Shown here in pieces: positions 17,724 through 28,089 of a stretch of DNA of 64,000 nucleotides. Under the pieces are notes generated by a model. It was given only the letters and a program-made list of their open reading frames with translations, was not told the DNA's origin and did not search any database. Source of the DNA: CAVTWH01 sp963794685 (GTDB lineage: Bacteria > Actinomycetota > Actinomycetes > Mycobacteriales > Micromonosporaceae); contig CAWCFK010000007.1 in NCBI GenBank assembly GCA_963794685.1, positions 186,001 to 250,000 on the forward strand, read 5' to 3'. Numbering within the stretch: the first letter of the stretch is position 1; each line of letters starts with the position of its first letter. The position numbers and the translations under genes were made by a program.

Positions 17724-20450
17724 TCACCCGGTGAGGTAGCGGACCAGGTCGACGCGGGAACGGATACCGAGCCGGTGGTAGATGTTGCCGAGGTGGTGCT
17801 CGACCGTCCGGCGGGACAGGAACAACCGCGTCGCGATCTCCGTGTTGGTCGCTCCCGTCGCGACCAGATCAGCGATCTGCCGCTGTTGGGCGGTGAGCGC
17901 CTGGGCCGGCACGGTGCTCTCGACGCGTTCACCGGCAGCCCGCAACTCGGCGTTCGTTTTCACCGCCCAGCGGGTGACGCCGAGCTGTTCGAAGATGGCC
18001 AGCGCCGTGCGCAGATGCTCGCGGGCCGCGCCGCGGCGGCGGACCCGGCGCAGATACTGCCCGTAGAGAAGCTCCGTCCGGGCCCGGCCGTAGTCGCCGC
18101 CCGCGGCGAGGTGCTGGCGGAGCGCCTCCTCGAAGTACCCGGTGACGTCCGCGTCGTCGTCCGCGACCAGGGCATGGCTGCGGGCCGTGAGCGCGAGCCA
18201 CGGCGCGGTCCGGGACCGGTTGACCCAGACATCGAGGATGTAGAGCTTGTCCCGGGCCAACTGGTGCTCGGCGCACCGGCTGGCGGCCTCGATCAGGGCG
18301 ACCGTGGCGGGTATCCGCAGCACGGTGTTGCCGTGGATCTCGTCGTTGTCGCACATCAGCGGGCGCAGCCGATCGAAACCGGCCCGGTACCGGCCGTCGA
18401 ACAGGTCGAGCGCCCCCAACGCCCACCGGGAGAACGCCTCGGACTGGCTCATCTCGCCGTCGACCGGGGCCGGCCGAAGCTGGCGCAGCCGGGCCTGGCA
18501 GGTTTCCCGATCGCCGTCGAGGGCGGCCAGCACGGCGAGGGTGGCGAGGAAGTTGTCGGCCAGGCTCTGCTGGCCGGTGGCGTGCGCCGCGTGCAGCCCT
18601 TCGATCGCGACGGCGGCGGCGGTCTGGTTGCGGCCGATCGCGAACTCGGCGAACGAGATGATCTCAAGCGCCTGCGGGATGATCGCGGCGCTGCCCCGGG
18701 CGGTCGCCTGGGCGATGGCGTGGTTGGCCAACTCGTGCGCCTGTACCGGGTCACCGAGCAGGGTGGCGGCGACCGCGGCGCGTACCGACGCGGTCGCGCT
18801 GGACAGCTGCGGGGCGAGCGCGATGACCTGGCGCAGCGAGGTCTCCGCCGGGACCAGTTCGCCACGGTAGGACGAGGCCTGGCCCTGGGCGTACGCCTGG
18901 AGGAAGCGGGCCTCCGGTCGACCGCCGGGCAGCTGCAACGCGGCCACCTGGTTGGCCAGTTCGATGAAGTCGGTGTGGTGGCCCGCGATCGTCATCGCCT
19001 CGCCGGCGAGGATCAACGTGTCCAGAGTCAGCTCATGCCCGTCGCGGGAGAGCACGTTCGCCGCGCCGAGGAGGAGGTCGCGGGCCCGGGTGCTGGCGCC
19101 GACGCGCAGTTCGATCTCGCCCTCCAACGCTTCGGCCTGGGCCTGGACATCGGCGGGCAGCTCGCCGGCCCGCGCGCGGTGCAGCAGCACCCTGGCCCGC
19201 GAGGGATGACCGCCCAGCCAGGCCTGACGTGCCGCTGTCACCAGCGCCGCCGCGGCCTCGTCAGGGTGCCGGCTCAGCTCGGCCACCCGCTCGAACGCGA
19301 CCGAGGAGAGCGCCGGCGGACCGGTTGTGGCGGCGTCGGCGAGCAGCCGGGCCAGCCGCGCGCTGCGGTCGTCGGGGGTGGCGGCGCGGTGCAGCAGGTG
19401 CCGCAGGCGGTTGGGGCCGACGGAGGTGGCGGCGGCGAGCGCGCGGTGGGCGGCGAGCCGGTCGGCCGGGCCGGCGTCGTGATAGGCGACCTGACGGAGC
19501 AGGAGATCGGGGATGAGCACCCGGTCGGCGTCGACGCGCACGACGCCGGCCGTGATGGCGTCGTCCAACGCTGCCAGGTCGGTCGCCGAGTCTGCGGCCG
19601 CGGCCGCCAGTTCGTTGACGGTGATCTCCTCGTCCGCCGCGACCAAAAGGGTCAGCCAGCGGGCCGCGGTCGGCAGCCGGCCGAGGCGGTCGCGGTGCGC
19701 CCCGCGCAGCCGGCTGTCGGGCGGCAGCACCAGCGGCGGGATCTGCTCACCGCGCAGCTGCCCGGGCGACAGTGAACCGGCCAGGTCGGTGAGGGCGAGC
19801 GGGTTACCGGCGGCGATCGCCACCAGCGCGTCCGCGACATCGCCGGCCAGCTGCCCGGGCGCCAGGCTTTCCAGGATGGTCCGGGCGCTGCGGTCGTCCA
19901 ACGGGCACAGCGACGCCCGGGGGATGCTCCGGTCCAGGGCGTCCCCGCCGGCGGCCGGGTCGGTCGCGAAGACCATGCCGATCGGGGTACCTGCCAGGCG
20001 TCTGGCCAGATACGACAACGCCCGGACGGTGGGCTGGTCCAGCAGGTGTACGTCGTCGACGACCACCAGGACCGGACGCGCCGCGATGGCCCGCAACAGT
20101 GACAGCGCCTGTGCGGGGATGGATGGGGATTCGATGCCCGGGGAGCCGCCGGGCTGTGGGGACTGTGTCCCATCCGCTTCCGCGAGGCGCACGGCGGGCT
20201 CGATCAGCCGTTGCAGGCCGGCGTAGGGCAGCTCGGTCTCGTTCGCCGACCCGGCCGAGGACAGTACGACGAAGTCCTGGGCGGCAGCCTCGGCGGCAGC
20301 CGCCGCCAGCAGCGCCGACTTCCCGAGACCGAGCGGACCGATCAGGAGGAGCGCTGCGCCGTCGCCGTCGCGGGCCGCCGCGAGCACCGCGGCGAGAGCA
20401 GCCGTTTCGGCTGCCCGTCCAGGTAGCGGCGGCGGCACCGGGTCAGACAT
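17724..20450 (-). CDS. LAL-type LuxR-family regulator (AAA + TPR + HTH)
   Basis: A 908-residue large ATP-binding LuxR regulator: Walker A 'GPLGLGKSALL' near residue 38, Walker B 'VLVVVDDVHLLD', a long helical TPR-like middle, and a C-terminal LuxR helix-turn-helix 'LTAQQRQIADLVATGATNTE' followed by 'FLSRRTVEHHLGNIYHRLGI'. These proteins usually activate neighbouring metabolic genes after ligand and ATP binding. ATG 20450 is the start of the AAA domain. It is divergent from the aldo/keto reductase at 20679 and upstream of the polyester-hydrolase-like gene on the same strand, so either may be a target. Confidence 0.9.
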   Translation of the reverse strand: MSDPVPPPLPGRAAETAALAAVLAAARDGDGAALLLIGPLGLGKSALLAAAAAEAAAQDFVVLSSAGSANETELPYAGLQRLIEPAVRLAEADGTQSPQPGGSPGIESPSIPAQALSLLRAIAARPVLVVVDDVHLLDQPTVRALSYLARRLAGTPIGMVFATDPAAGGDALDRSIPRASLCPLDDRSARTILESLAPGQLAGDVADALVAIAAGNPLALTDLAGSLSPGQLRGEQIPPLVLPPDSRLRGAHRDRLGRLPTAARWLTLLVAADEEITVNELAAAAADSATDLAALDDAITAGVVRVDADRVLIPDLLLRQVAYHDAGPADRLAAHRALAAATSVGPNRLRHLLHRAATPDDRSARLARLLADAATTGPPALSSVAFERVAELSRHPDEAAAALVTAARQAWLGGHPSRARVLLHRARAGELPADVQAQAEALEGEIELRVGASTRARDLLLGAANVLSRDGHELTLDTLILAGEAMTIAGHHTDFIELANQVAALQLPGGRPEARFLQAYAQGQASSYRGELVPAETSLRQVIALAPQLSSATASVRAAVAATLLGDPVQAHELANHAIAQATARGSAAIIPQALEIISFAEFAIGRNQTAAAVAIEGLHAAHATGQQSLADNFLATLAVLAALDGDRETCQARLRQLRPAPVDGEMSQSEAFSRWALGALDLFDGRYRAGFDRLRPLMCDNDEIHGNTVLRIPATVALIEAASRCAEHQLARDKLYILDVWVNRSRTAPWLALTARSHALVADDDADVTGYFEEALRQHLAAGGDYGRARTELLYGQYLRRVRRRGAAREHLRTALAIFEQLGVTRWAVKTNAELRAAGERVESTVPAQALTAQQRQIADLVATGATNTEIATRLFLSRRTVEHHLGNIYHRLGIRSRVDLVRYLTG

Positions 20451-20678
20451 GATGGCGCCATTGTCACCGCCCGGACGCGCTATTGATAGAGGAAGACCGA
20501 TATACCGGCGGCCCCGGGCGCAGCATCCGCAGCCGGCCCGGTTCAGGTCACCGCGCCGGATCGGACCCTCCGGCGGGGGGTAGGACCAGACAGTGCCGAC
20601 CGGACCGGGGGCCGCGGTGTGGTCGGACCCTGGGAGCGATCTGTGGCCCGGGCCGGGGCGCGGGCTATGGTCGGGATC

Positions 20679-21539
20679 ATGAGCGAAACCTTCCGGCTGG
20701 CCGACCGCGAAGTGCGGCGGATCGGGTTCGGCGCCATGCAACTACCCGGTCCCGGTGTGTTCGGGCCGCCACGCGATCGCGGCGAGGCGTTGCGGGTACT
20801 GCGCAGGGCGGTCGAGCTCGGCGTCAACCACATCGACACCGCGCAGTACTACGGCCCGGACGTGGCGAACGAGCTGATCCGCGAGGCCCTGCACCCGTAC
20901 CCCGACGATCTGGCCATCGTCTCCAAGGTGGGCGCGCGGCGTACCGACAGCGGCGGCTGGGCGCCCGCGCAGACGCCTGCCGAGCTGCGGGCCGGCGTGG
21001 AGGAGAACCTGCGGGCGCTGGGCACCGAGCAGTTGACCGCGGTGAACCTGCGCCGGATGGACCCGCACGACGGCGCCGCTCCCGACGACGTGCCTTTCGA
21101 GGACCAGTTGGATGAGCTGGTCGCGTTGCGGGCGGAGGGCAAGATTGCCGGAGTCGGCGTGTCCACGGTCTCCGCGGCGCAGGTACGCACCGCAATTGAT
21201 CGGGCGGACGTCGTCTGCGTACAGAACCCGTTCAGTCTCGTCGACCAGCACGACAGCGACGTCCTGCAGCTGTGCGCCGACAGCGGCATCGCCTACGTGC
21301 CGTACTTCCCGCTCGGCTCGGCGTTTCCCGGCATGCCGAAGGTGGCCGACCAGCCCGCCGTGCAGGCTGTCGCGGCGAGGCTGAACGTGTCGGCCAGCCA
21401 GGTCGGGCTGGCCTGGCTGCTGGCGCGCGCCGACAACGTCCTGCTCATCCCCGGTACATCCGCGGTGGCGCACCTGGAAGAGAACCTGACCATCGCCGAC
21501 ATCCGGCTGTCCGCCGACGACCTGGCCGAACTCGGCTGA
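20679..21539 (+). CDS. Aldo/keto reductase
   Basis: A 286-residue AKR: 'RIGFGAMQLPGPGVFGPP', 'NHIDTAQYYGPDVANELI' (catalytic Asp and Tyr), 'VSKVGARR', 'NLRRMD' at the strand normally carrying the catalytic His (here Arg/Met context), and 'LLIPGTSAVAHLEENL' for NADP binding. It belongs to the group of general AKRs annotated as oxidoreductases of unknown substrate. Divergent from the LuxR regulator gene. Confidence 0.85.
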   Translation: MSETFRLADREVRRIGFGAMQLPGPGVFGPPRDRGEALRVLRRAVELGVNHIDTAQYYGPDVANELIREALHPYPDDLAIVSKVGARRTDSGGWAPAQTPAELRAGVEENLRALGTEQLTAVNLRRMDPHDGAAPDDVPFEDQLDELVALRAEGKIAGVGVSTVSAAQVRTAIDRADVVCVQNPFSLVDQHDSDVLQLCADSGIAYVPYFPLGSAFPGMPKVADQPAVQAVAARLNVSASQVGLAWLLARADNVLLIPGTSAVAHLEENLTIADIRLSADDLAELG

Positions 21540-21593
21540 CCGCGGCCGTCGACACGGCACCTGCGCGGTCCGCCGCCGTCCAGAACTGGCCGC

Positions 21594-21623
21594 GGGGCCG
21601 GCCCGACTACTCGGACCGGCCCC
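21594..21623. terminator. Hairpin between convergent genes
   Basis: Arms 21594-21606 and 21611-21623 pair over 12 of 13 positions with a CTAC loop, between the aldo/keto reductase (ends 21539) and the convergent secreted protein (stop at 21687). Confidence 0.6.
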
Positions 21624-21686
21624 ACGGCGGGGCCGGAAGCTGTTGCCGGATCGTCAGATCACCGGCAGCAGGTCACGGGCAGCAGG

Positions 21687-23922
21687 TCACGGGAAGTTGA
21701 CGAGGTAGACGTTGTTGACCGCCGAGTTCGCCGGACCGCCGGTGTTGTTGATGATGTGCGAGATGGTGCCGACCCCGCCGAGGGAGACGACCGCCATGTC
21801 GTGGAACTTCACTCCACTGACCGCCGGGACCTCGAAGGCGCGCAGCGAGGACACCGCCGGATTGACGTTGAAGTAGCAGTAGCTGCCCAGGCCCCAGGCT
21901 TCGAACGTGGTGACATTCGAGGCCACCTTGATGGCCGGGTACCCGTTCTGCGAACCGTTCATCCAGGCGGCCTGGTTGGGCGGGTCGTAGGGCATCTCGT
22001 TCTGGAAGAAGATGATCTTCCCGTTGGCGCCGTTCCAGACCACCTCGTTCTTCTGGTAGTGCTCCACGAACAGACCCGTCGCGAGCACGTTGTCGCCGTT
22101 GACGGTCAGCCCGTTGTCGGCCGTGTTCACCGTCCAGCCGATGCCGCTGCCGTGGTCGGCGCGCCACGCCCAGGTGTGGTCGATGATCGTGTTGTTGGCG
22201 TTGACCACCAGGCTGTTGGTCGCCTTGCCGGCGACCATGCCGCCGATGCGGAAGAACACGTCCTGCACGGTCGTCGGGTTGCCGCTGTGGCTGACCGAGG
22301 TCTTCGCCAGGCCGACCCGCAGCAGCGTGTCGGTGTTGGTGGTGCCGGCGTCGAAGAGCAGACCCTTCAGCCGTACGCCGTCCACGTCGGCGACGTCCAT
22401 CGCGTTGACGCCACCGTCCGGAATGATGGTCGGGTAGCCGATGCCGAGCACCACCGTGTTGGCTTTGGTCACGTGCAGCGTCTGGTTCACGTGGTAGATG
22501 CCCGGCGTGAAGAAAATGTTGCAGCCGTTGGCCAGCGCCGTGTTGATCGTCGCCGCGGAGTCACCCGCGTGGGCGACGTAGAAGGTGCTCATCGGCACCG
22601 AGCTGCCCGGCGTCGAGCCGCTCGCCCAACTCGGGCCGGATGCGTTGGTACGCAACGACGGCAGGAAGACCCGGTACCTACCGGCCGAGTCGATGTAGAG
22701 GTAGGGCACGTCCCGGGAGACCGGCGTGCTGCCGACGTTGGTGTACCGGGGGCCGGCCGCCGGGTTGGTGTTGAAGTTGGTGGCGGGAGCGCCGTTCACT
22801 CCCGAGAACACCATGTTCCAGTTGGAGCCGCTCCACGCGCCGAGGTTGCTGTCGCGGGTGTACCACTGCTGCTGTGAGGCGGTCTCGACGGTACCGTCGA
22901 TCTTCGAGTCGGCGAGGTAGCCGCCGCTGGCCCAGCCGTAGCTGGCCGGGTAGGCGTTGAGCCCGCCGATGATGTGGACCCGCCGCATCGGCGCGGCCTG
23001 GGCGACTGCCCAGCGGTCCGCGCCACCGAGCGTGTTGATCGACAGGTTCTCCGCCGAGCGCCAGAAGTTCTGGGTCGCGTTGCCGGCGTCGCTGGCGTTG
23101 AACGCGTCCACCGTCACCGCGCCGTTGATGCGTACGTCGTCCGGGTTCTGGCCGACACCGAGGATCGAGGTGTTGAAGCCGATGTTCGCGCCGACCGATG
23201 TACGGCGTGCTGCTGGGCTTGAAGATCTCCGCGTCCCGACGGGTCGCGAACTGCGCGGAGAGGGTGTCCTTCTGCGCGTTGAAGATGCTGTCCAGCGAGG
23301 ACTGGATCGCGGCGTCGCTCATCGAGTGGTCGTAGATGTGCACGTTGGGGCCGAAGTTGGGGGTGTCCGAGTAGGTCGGGCAGGTACCCGTCACCGGCGG
23401 TGTCGTCGGCGGCGGTGACGTCGGTGTGGTGGTGCTCATCGCGAACTTCTGCGCGCCGGTGCCGTTGCAGTCCCAGATCTGCAGCCGGGTGCCGTTGGCG
23501 GTGGCGCCGCTGGGGGAGTCCATGCACCGGCCGGAGCTCGGGTTGCGCAGCGAGCCGTCGGACTGGGCGGACCACTGCTGGGCGCCGGTGCCGTTGCAGT
23601 CCCAGAGCTGGAGCTTGACGCCGTTGGCGGTACCGGCGCTGGTGACGTCGAGGCAGCGGCCAAGCGTGGTGAGCGCCGTTCCGCTCCAGCTCCAGTGTTG
23701 GTCGGCGGCGGCGCTCTGGCAGTCCCAGAGCTGGATCGCGGCGGCGTTACCGCCGGTGTCGTCGCCGTTGACGTCGACGCACTTGCCGGCCGGGCCGATG
23801 ATCGTGTTGCCGGTGACGGCGGCGGAGGCGTGCGGAATGACGGCCAGGCCGAGGGCGGCGGCGAGGCCGGCGAGCGCGGTGAGCAGCAGGACTCTTCGGG
23901 ACGATCGTGGAGCTGTTCTCAT
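21687..23922 (-). CDS. Secreted ricin-type lectin (CBM13) plus parallel beta-helix protein (one frame break)
   Basis: Corrected length is 744 residues. A signal peptide (to about residue 35, 'PHASAAV') precedes a ricin-B/CBM13 trefoil with three 'QxW' units ('AAIQLWDCQ', 'VKLQLWDCN', 'TRLQIWDCNG'). A Pro/Thr linker follows, then a right-handed beta-helix domain of the pectate-lyase-like/adenylyl-cyclase-annotated family ('ATQNFWRSAENL', 'MRRVHIIGG', 'YGWASGGYLADS', 'QQWYTRDS', 'FFTPGIYHV'). It probably acts on or binds a plant or microbial polysaccharide. One extra base near 23195 breaks the frame inside the linker to the beta-helix. A LacI-type operator lies about 240 bases upstream. Confidence 0.85.
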
Positions 23923-24164
23923 GGGCCTACCTGTCAGAGGAGGGCGCGGCCGCGGCATGCGGCGCGAGGTGCGGCCAGCCGCGGACGGCTCGACACCCGC
24001 GCGGACGCGGGTCGTCCCCGCAACCTGCGGACTCCGACCGGACCGGGGAGGCCGGCGCTTGGCCGCGATGGTGCCTGGGGACCGGCAGGTGCGGGTCGAG
24101 TTGACGACGGCAGCTGTGGTCCGACTCGGGGACGGGCAGGGCCACATTGGACGGATTTGCCGTT

Positions 24165-24182
24165 CGTGAGAGCGCTCTCACG
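24165..24182 (-). promoter_or_regulatory. LacI-family operator, perfect 18-bp palindrome
   Basis: CGTGAGAGCGCTCTCACG is a perfect palindrome with the CG-centred half-sites typical of LacI/CebR-type sugar repressors. It lies upstream of the lectin/beta-helix gene (start 23922). A near-identical core is upstream of the secreted gene at 28290, so the two are likely co-regulated by sugar. Confidence 0.7.
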
Positions 24183-24266
24183 GGACTGTCGTCCATGTTG
24201 CGGACAGGCGTCAGCGCTGTCAAGTAGTGATCGCCGACGATCAGTGTCGCCGGGGCTGGCCGGTCG

Positions 24267-25442
24267 TCATATCCGGCAGGCCACCTCGATCAGCGTGCGA
24301 TTGACGTACTGCGGGCTGATCCGTACCCAGCTCGTTCCCCCCGGCGACGGCTCGAGCGCGGTCTGCGCCACCGTCGTTCCCGCGGCGAGCAGCCCGTTGA
24401 AGATGTCGACGCGCCGCCCGGCTGCCGGGGCCTGGGGAGCGCTGGTCACCGCGATCGTGACCGGCAGCGGCGCTCGCGCCTCCACCCGTACCAGCCCCTG
24501 GAACCGCCGTTGCGAACGCAGCAGGCCGGTCGGGCGGTTGGGGGTCGAGGGGAGCCTGAGGTTGGGTTGCCTGAGGCCGGGCAGCCTCAAGTCGGGTATC
24601 CCCGATTCGGGGCTGACCGAGATGGTGAGCGACCCGAGCCGCAGCGGCCGGTCGACAGTGGCCTCGAAGGACCAGTACGGATCGAAGGTCGTCTGCCCGT
24701 CCGACTCGACGGTGGTGCCGCCGCGGGTGTTCTTCACCGTCACCGTCATCACCGTCTCGTCGACGATCGGCTCCACCGGTGGTGCGGTCACGGCGGGCAG
24801 CCCCAGTGCCGGACGGAGCAGCGCCATCTCCGCGAGCAGCCGCGCGCTCATCCCGATCGAGTCCACCGCGGCGCGTTTCACCTCGTACCGGGCCTGCTTG
24901 AGCCGGTCGCCGCCGCCCAGCCGGCCGGGTACCCGACCGTCCCGGCGCAGCACCGCGGTGGCGGCGTCCTGGTTGTGCTCGCTGGTTCGCAGCGCGTCGA
25001 AGGCGTTGGCGGTGGCGTACTCCTCCACCCGGGCGAGGCTGGCCGGCACCGCGTCGTGGCGCCGCAGCCCGAGCAGCACCAGCAGCAGGTACCGCTCGGC
25101 GACCGCCTGCTGCAACGGCGCACGCGCGGCGGCGGTCGCCTCGACGAACGCGTCCCGGGCCCGGTCCAGGTCGCGCTCCCGGGTGACCCCGCTGCTGCCC
25201 GTGGCGTCGAGCAGGTACCGCACCCCCCGCCCGACGGCCACGCCGTAGGACTGTTCGAGCAGTTCGTCCAAACTGGACTCGATGCGGTCCAGCCGTTCGT
25301 CGATCCGCGACTCCGACGCGGCCAGCGCCCGGACCAGCTCGCCGGAGAGTTGACCGAGTTCGTCGACCCCGGTCAGCGACTTGACCAGGGCCATCGCCCC
25401 GTGGCTGCCGGCCAGGATCAGCAGCGCCGATATCGGTTCCAC
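24267..25442 (-). CDS. Protein of unknown function (391 aa)
   Basis: No family recognised. The N-terminus is mildly hydrophobic ('SALLILAGSHGAMALVKSL'), followed by a probable coiled coil ('ASESRIDERLDRIESSLDELLEQ'). Next is a helical region with clustered Leu/Ala/Arg, then a beta-rich C-terminal half containing a short run of near-repeats ('LRLPGLRQPNLRLPST'). No catalytic motif. It stands 65 bases downstream of a small membrane protein gene on the same strand, so the two may act together at the membrane. Confidence 0.7.
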   Translation of the reverse strand: MEPISALLILAGSHGAMALVKSLTGVDELGQLSGELVRALAASESRIDERLDRIESSLDELLEQSYGVAVGRGVRYLLDATGSSGVTRERDLDRARDAFVEATAAARAPLQQAVAERYLLLVLLGLRRHDAVPASLARVEEYATANAFDALRTSEHNQDAATAVLRRDGRVPGRLGGGDRLKQARYEVKRAAVDSIGMSARLLAEMALLRPALGLPAVTAPPVEPIVDETVMTVTVKNTRGGTTVESDGQTTFDPYWSFEATVDRPLRLGSLTISVSPESGIPDLRLPGLRQPNLRLPSTPNRPTGLLRSQRRFQGLVRVEARAPLPVTIAVTSAPQAPAAGRRVDIFNGLLAAGTTVAQTALEPSPGGTSWVRISPQYVNRTLIEVACRI

Positions 25443-25507
25443 CGGGTCACCTCAGCAGACCTGCCGGTTCCCCACAATGTCCCGGCCCGCCATCCGACAG
25501 TGATCGT

Positions 25508-26059
25508 TCAGACCTGCCGCAGCCAGGCGACGAACAGGGCGGCGCCGGCGACACAGAGGACCGCGACCACGGGCAGCGCCCAGGCGCCGCCGGGCTGGCC
25601 GGCCAGCCGTGCGGTGCACCGCCGGTGCAGCCGCGCGATGCCGACCAGGGCGGCCAGGCCGGCCAGCGCGAGCGGCACGCCCACCAGGAAGTGGGCGAGC
25701 CACGCGCCGCCCCGGCCCGGGCCACCCCAGGAGTGGTTGTACGGGCCGTGGTCAACCAGCCCGTACAGCACGCCGCGGGCCACGAACAACACCTCGACCC
25801 CGAGCGGAAGGAACGCCAGTACCCCCAACAGCAGGCCAGCCACCGCGTTACCCGCCACCGGCAGCCCCCGGTCGGGTTGGTCGACCGCTCCACCGAGCAG
25901 CCGCTGCCAGCGCTGTGACCAGCGGGCCGCGGCCGCCGGCCGACCCACTGCCACCGCTGCCAGCCCGGCCAGGCTGACCACCGCCAGCCCGGCGCTGTAC
26001 CCCGACGCCCGTCCAACCGCCCGCAGGCGGCTCCCACTGTGCCCTGTCACCGTCAACAC
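25508..26059 (-). CDS. Membrane protein of unknown function, about four helices
   Basis: A 183-residue protein with hydrophobic segments near residues 20-42, 68-95, 118-142 and 158-180. A conserved-looking loop 'DHGPYNHSWGGPGRGGAW' with Trp, His and Gly lies between the second and third. No family recognised. The stretch from 26060 to 26230 upstream has no gene I can support. Confidence 0.65.
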   Translation of the reverse strand: MLTVTGHSGSRLRAVGRASGYSAGLAVVSLAGLAAVAVGRPAAAARWSQRWQRLLGGAVDQPDRGLPVAGNAVAGLLLGVLAFLPLGVEVLFVARGVLYGLVDHGPYNHSWGGPGRGGAWLAHFLVGVPLALAGLAALVGIARLHRRCTARLAGQPGGAWALPVVAVLCVAGAALFVAWLRQV

Positions 26060-26229
26060 CCTTCCCCGGTAGCTATCTATCGTCCGACATGGGGACTATC
26101 GGCGGCCGGCGGCGGCCGGGTCGTCACCCCGTGGCGCTGCATCCGGCGTAACCCCGTGGGGTGAGGCCGTGGTCGTGGGGCTGGTACAACCGGGCTGACC
26201 TCGGCTGCGTCTAAGGGGAGGCGACGAGG

Positions 26230-26897
26230 AAGGCGGCGGTACGGGGGCGGTCAGGCTCCGATGAGGATTACGTGGCGTACGTACGTAGCCGGCTGCCGGT
26301 GCTCAAACGCCTGGCGTACCTGCTCTGCGGCGACGAGCACCGGGCCGCGCCCGGAGATGACGGCGAGCGCTGCCGTGCCCACCACGGTGACCTGCGTCGA
26401 GCAGCTGCTGCCGATGCCGGCCGGCGCGCAGACCCGCGATGCGATCTGGCACGACGGGCAGCTCGCGGCACTTCCCTCCGGCGACGGTGTCCGGCTGGAA
26501 GCCGTCAACTCCTCGGGCACCACGGTGGGCAGCCTCGAAGGCAAGGCCGGGTACCCCGCCACCCAGGTCGCCGGCTACTCCCGCTACCGGACCTGCCGGG
26601 CGTGACCGGGCTGCACGTGGTGTCGGTCCGCGACGGTGTCGTCGTCGCCACCGCCACCGCCACCGCCCCGCCACGGCCGGCTCAACCGGCAACGGCCACG
26701 GCCGGCTGGTGAGCGACGGCGCGCAGCTCTGGACACCGGGTACCGGCACCGTCAAGCTGCCCCGCGTGACCACCGCCGCCCCGAACCCCGCCGTGCCACC
26801 GCGGGCACTGACGATCAGCGACGACGGGCGACTCATCAGCGGTACCGACCCCGACGCCGATCGGCACACCCACGCCGTGACCTGGCAGTGCCGATGA
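26230..26897 (+). pseudogene. Decayed locus: SigE-type sigma factor N-terminus joined to remnants of another protein
   Basis: Frame 1 from about 26239 encodes 'GSDEDYVAYVRSRLPVLKR' and 'LAYLLCGDEHRA', the start of a SigE-subfamily ECF sigma factor. After 'EHRA' the expected region 2 is missing. Frame 2 then carries about 80 residues of another protein ('TCVEQLLPMPAGAQTRDAIW' to 'YSRYRTC'), and frame 3 near 26700-26897 carries 'GRLVSDGAQLWTPGTGT' and 'DDGRLISGTDPDAD', which read like a beta-propeller protein end. Several frames and a missing middle mean this is a deletion scar, not one working gene. Confidence 0.6.
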
Positions 26898-26972
26898 CGG
26901 CAGGCTCAGCGGCCGCTCGCCCGGCGCAGCGCCGACTCCAGAGGATATGGTCGGACCGGTCTGCGAGGTGAG

Positions 26973-27602
26973 ATGTTCACGCTGGTGCACAGCCCCCTGG
27001 TGGGTCCGCTGACCTGGGCTCCGGTGGCGGACCGGCTGCACGCCGCCGTCCCGTCCCTGGTGGACCTGCGACCGCCGTACTGGCGCTCGGTGGCTGAGAA
27101 GGTCGCCGCCGCAGTCACCGAACCGACGATCGTGGTCGCGCACAGCAACGCCGGCCTGTTCCTGCCGGTGATCGCGCAAGCCGCCCCGGTCCTCGGATTC
27201 GTCATCGTCGACGGCCGGCTGCCCGGGTACGGCGGCCGGATGCACGAATTCCTGCGGCCGATGGTGCGCGACGACGGACTCCTGCCGCCGTGGACGCAGT
27301 GGTGGGACGATGCCGACGTGATGGAGCTCTTCCCGGACGAGCGGACGGCCTCGGCGGTCTGCGCCGAGGTGCCCCGACTGCCGCTCGGCTACTTCGAGGA
27401 GCAGATCCCGCAACCGCCCGGCTGGGACACCAAGCCCTGCGGCTACCTCCGATTCAGCACCGCGTACCTGGCCGAGGCCGACGAGGCGGCCCGGCGCGGG
27501 TGGGCCGTCGAACACCTGCCCGGCGAGCACCTGCACCAGCTCGTGGACCCGGATGCCGTAGCGGAGCGGATCGTCGTCATGACGCGTACCTGGGGCGCGT
27601 AG
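26973..27602 (+). CDS. Alpha/beta-hydrolase-fold protein
   Basis: A 209-residue compact protein: 'MFTLVHSPLVGPLTWAPVAD' at the start, nucleophile-elbow-like 'VVAHSNAGLF' (AHSNAG in place of GxSxG), 'VIVDGRLPG', and a terminal His in 'EHLPGEHLHQLVDP'. Typical of small actinobacterial alpha/beta hydrolases with no known substrate. The elbow with Ala before His-Ser may still be active. Confidence 0.75.
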   Translation: MFTLVHSPLVGPLTWAPVADRLHAAVPSLVDLRPPYWRSVAEKVAAAVTEPTIVVAHSNAGLFLPVIAQAAPVLGFVIVDGRLPGYGGRMHEFLRPMVRDDGLLPPWTQWWDDADVMELFPDERTASAVCAEVPRLPLGYFEEQIPQPPGWDTKPCGYLRFSTAYLAEADEAARRGWAVEHLPGEHLHQLVDPDAVAERIVVMTRTWGA

Positions 27603-27658
27603 CGATCAGCGGCCGGGTCGACGCACAGCTGCGGTCCGCAGGCTGTCAGGATGGGCGG

Positions 27659-28016
27659 GTGGCGAATGTCTGGTCCGGTGTCACCATCGACTGCCTCGAC
27701 CCCGAACGGGTGGCCCGATTCTGGAGCGCCCTGCTCGATCGCAAGCCTGGCCCGTCGCCGCACGGCTGGGTCTACCTCGGCGAGCGGGGCGACCCGCAGC
27801 CGCGGCTGGTGTTCCAGCCGGTGGCGGAGGCTCAGGTCGGGCAAGGTGCGGATCCACCTCGACATCTCCGTCGACGACATTGCCCAGGCCATGACCACTG
27901 TCGTCAATCTCGGTGGCCGGTTCACCGGCGAGCGTCACGACTACGACGAGGGCGTGGTCGTGGTGATGGCCGACCCGGAACACCACGAATTCTGCCTGGT
28001 CCAGTACTACAGCTGA
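27659..28016 (+). CDS. VOC/glyoxalase-like protein (one frame break)
   Basis: Corrected length is 118 residues. The N-terminal 'VWSGVTIDCLDPERVARFWS' and C-terminal 'VRIHLDISVDDIAQAM' and 'DPEHHEFCLVQYY' are the usual strands and metal-site ends of the vicinal-oxygen-chelate fold (glyoxalase/bleomycin-resistance group). One extra base near 27842 separates the halves. Function unknown, and members often bind or modify small toxic molecules. Confidence 0.75.
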
Positions 28017-28089
28017 CGACGCGCGCTCGGCCGGAAGGCCACTTTGGCAAACGTGCCAAAGCTGGCAGACATCGATACCTGCCACCGTA

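Noticed and set aside
17385..19775. A 796-codon plus-strand frame across the LuxR regulator
   Set aside because: Antisense shadow. The minus-strand frame carries clear Walker and HTH motifs.
23185..23202. Four-base tandem duplication (CCGA CCGA here, CAGC CAGC near 1768) as a common insertion footprint
   Set aside because: Only three or four of 17 breaks lie in such repeats. A single extra base explains all equally well or better.
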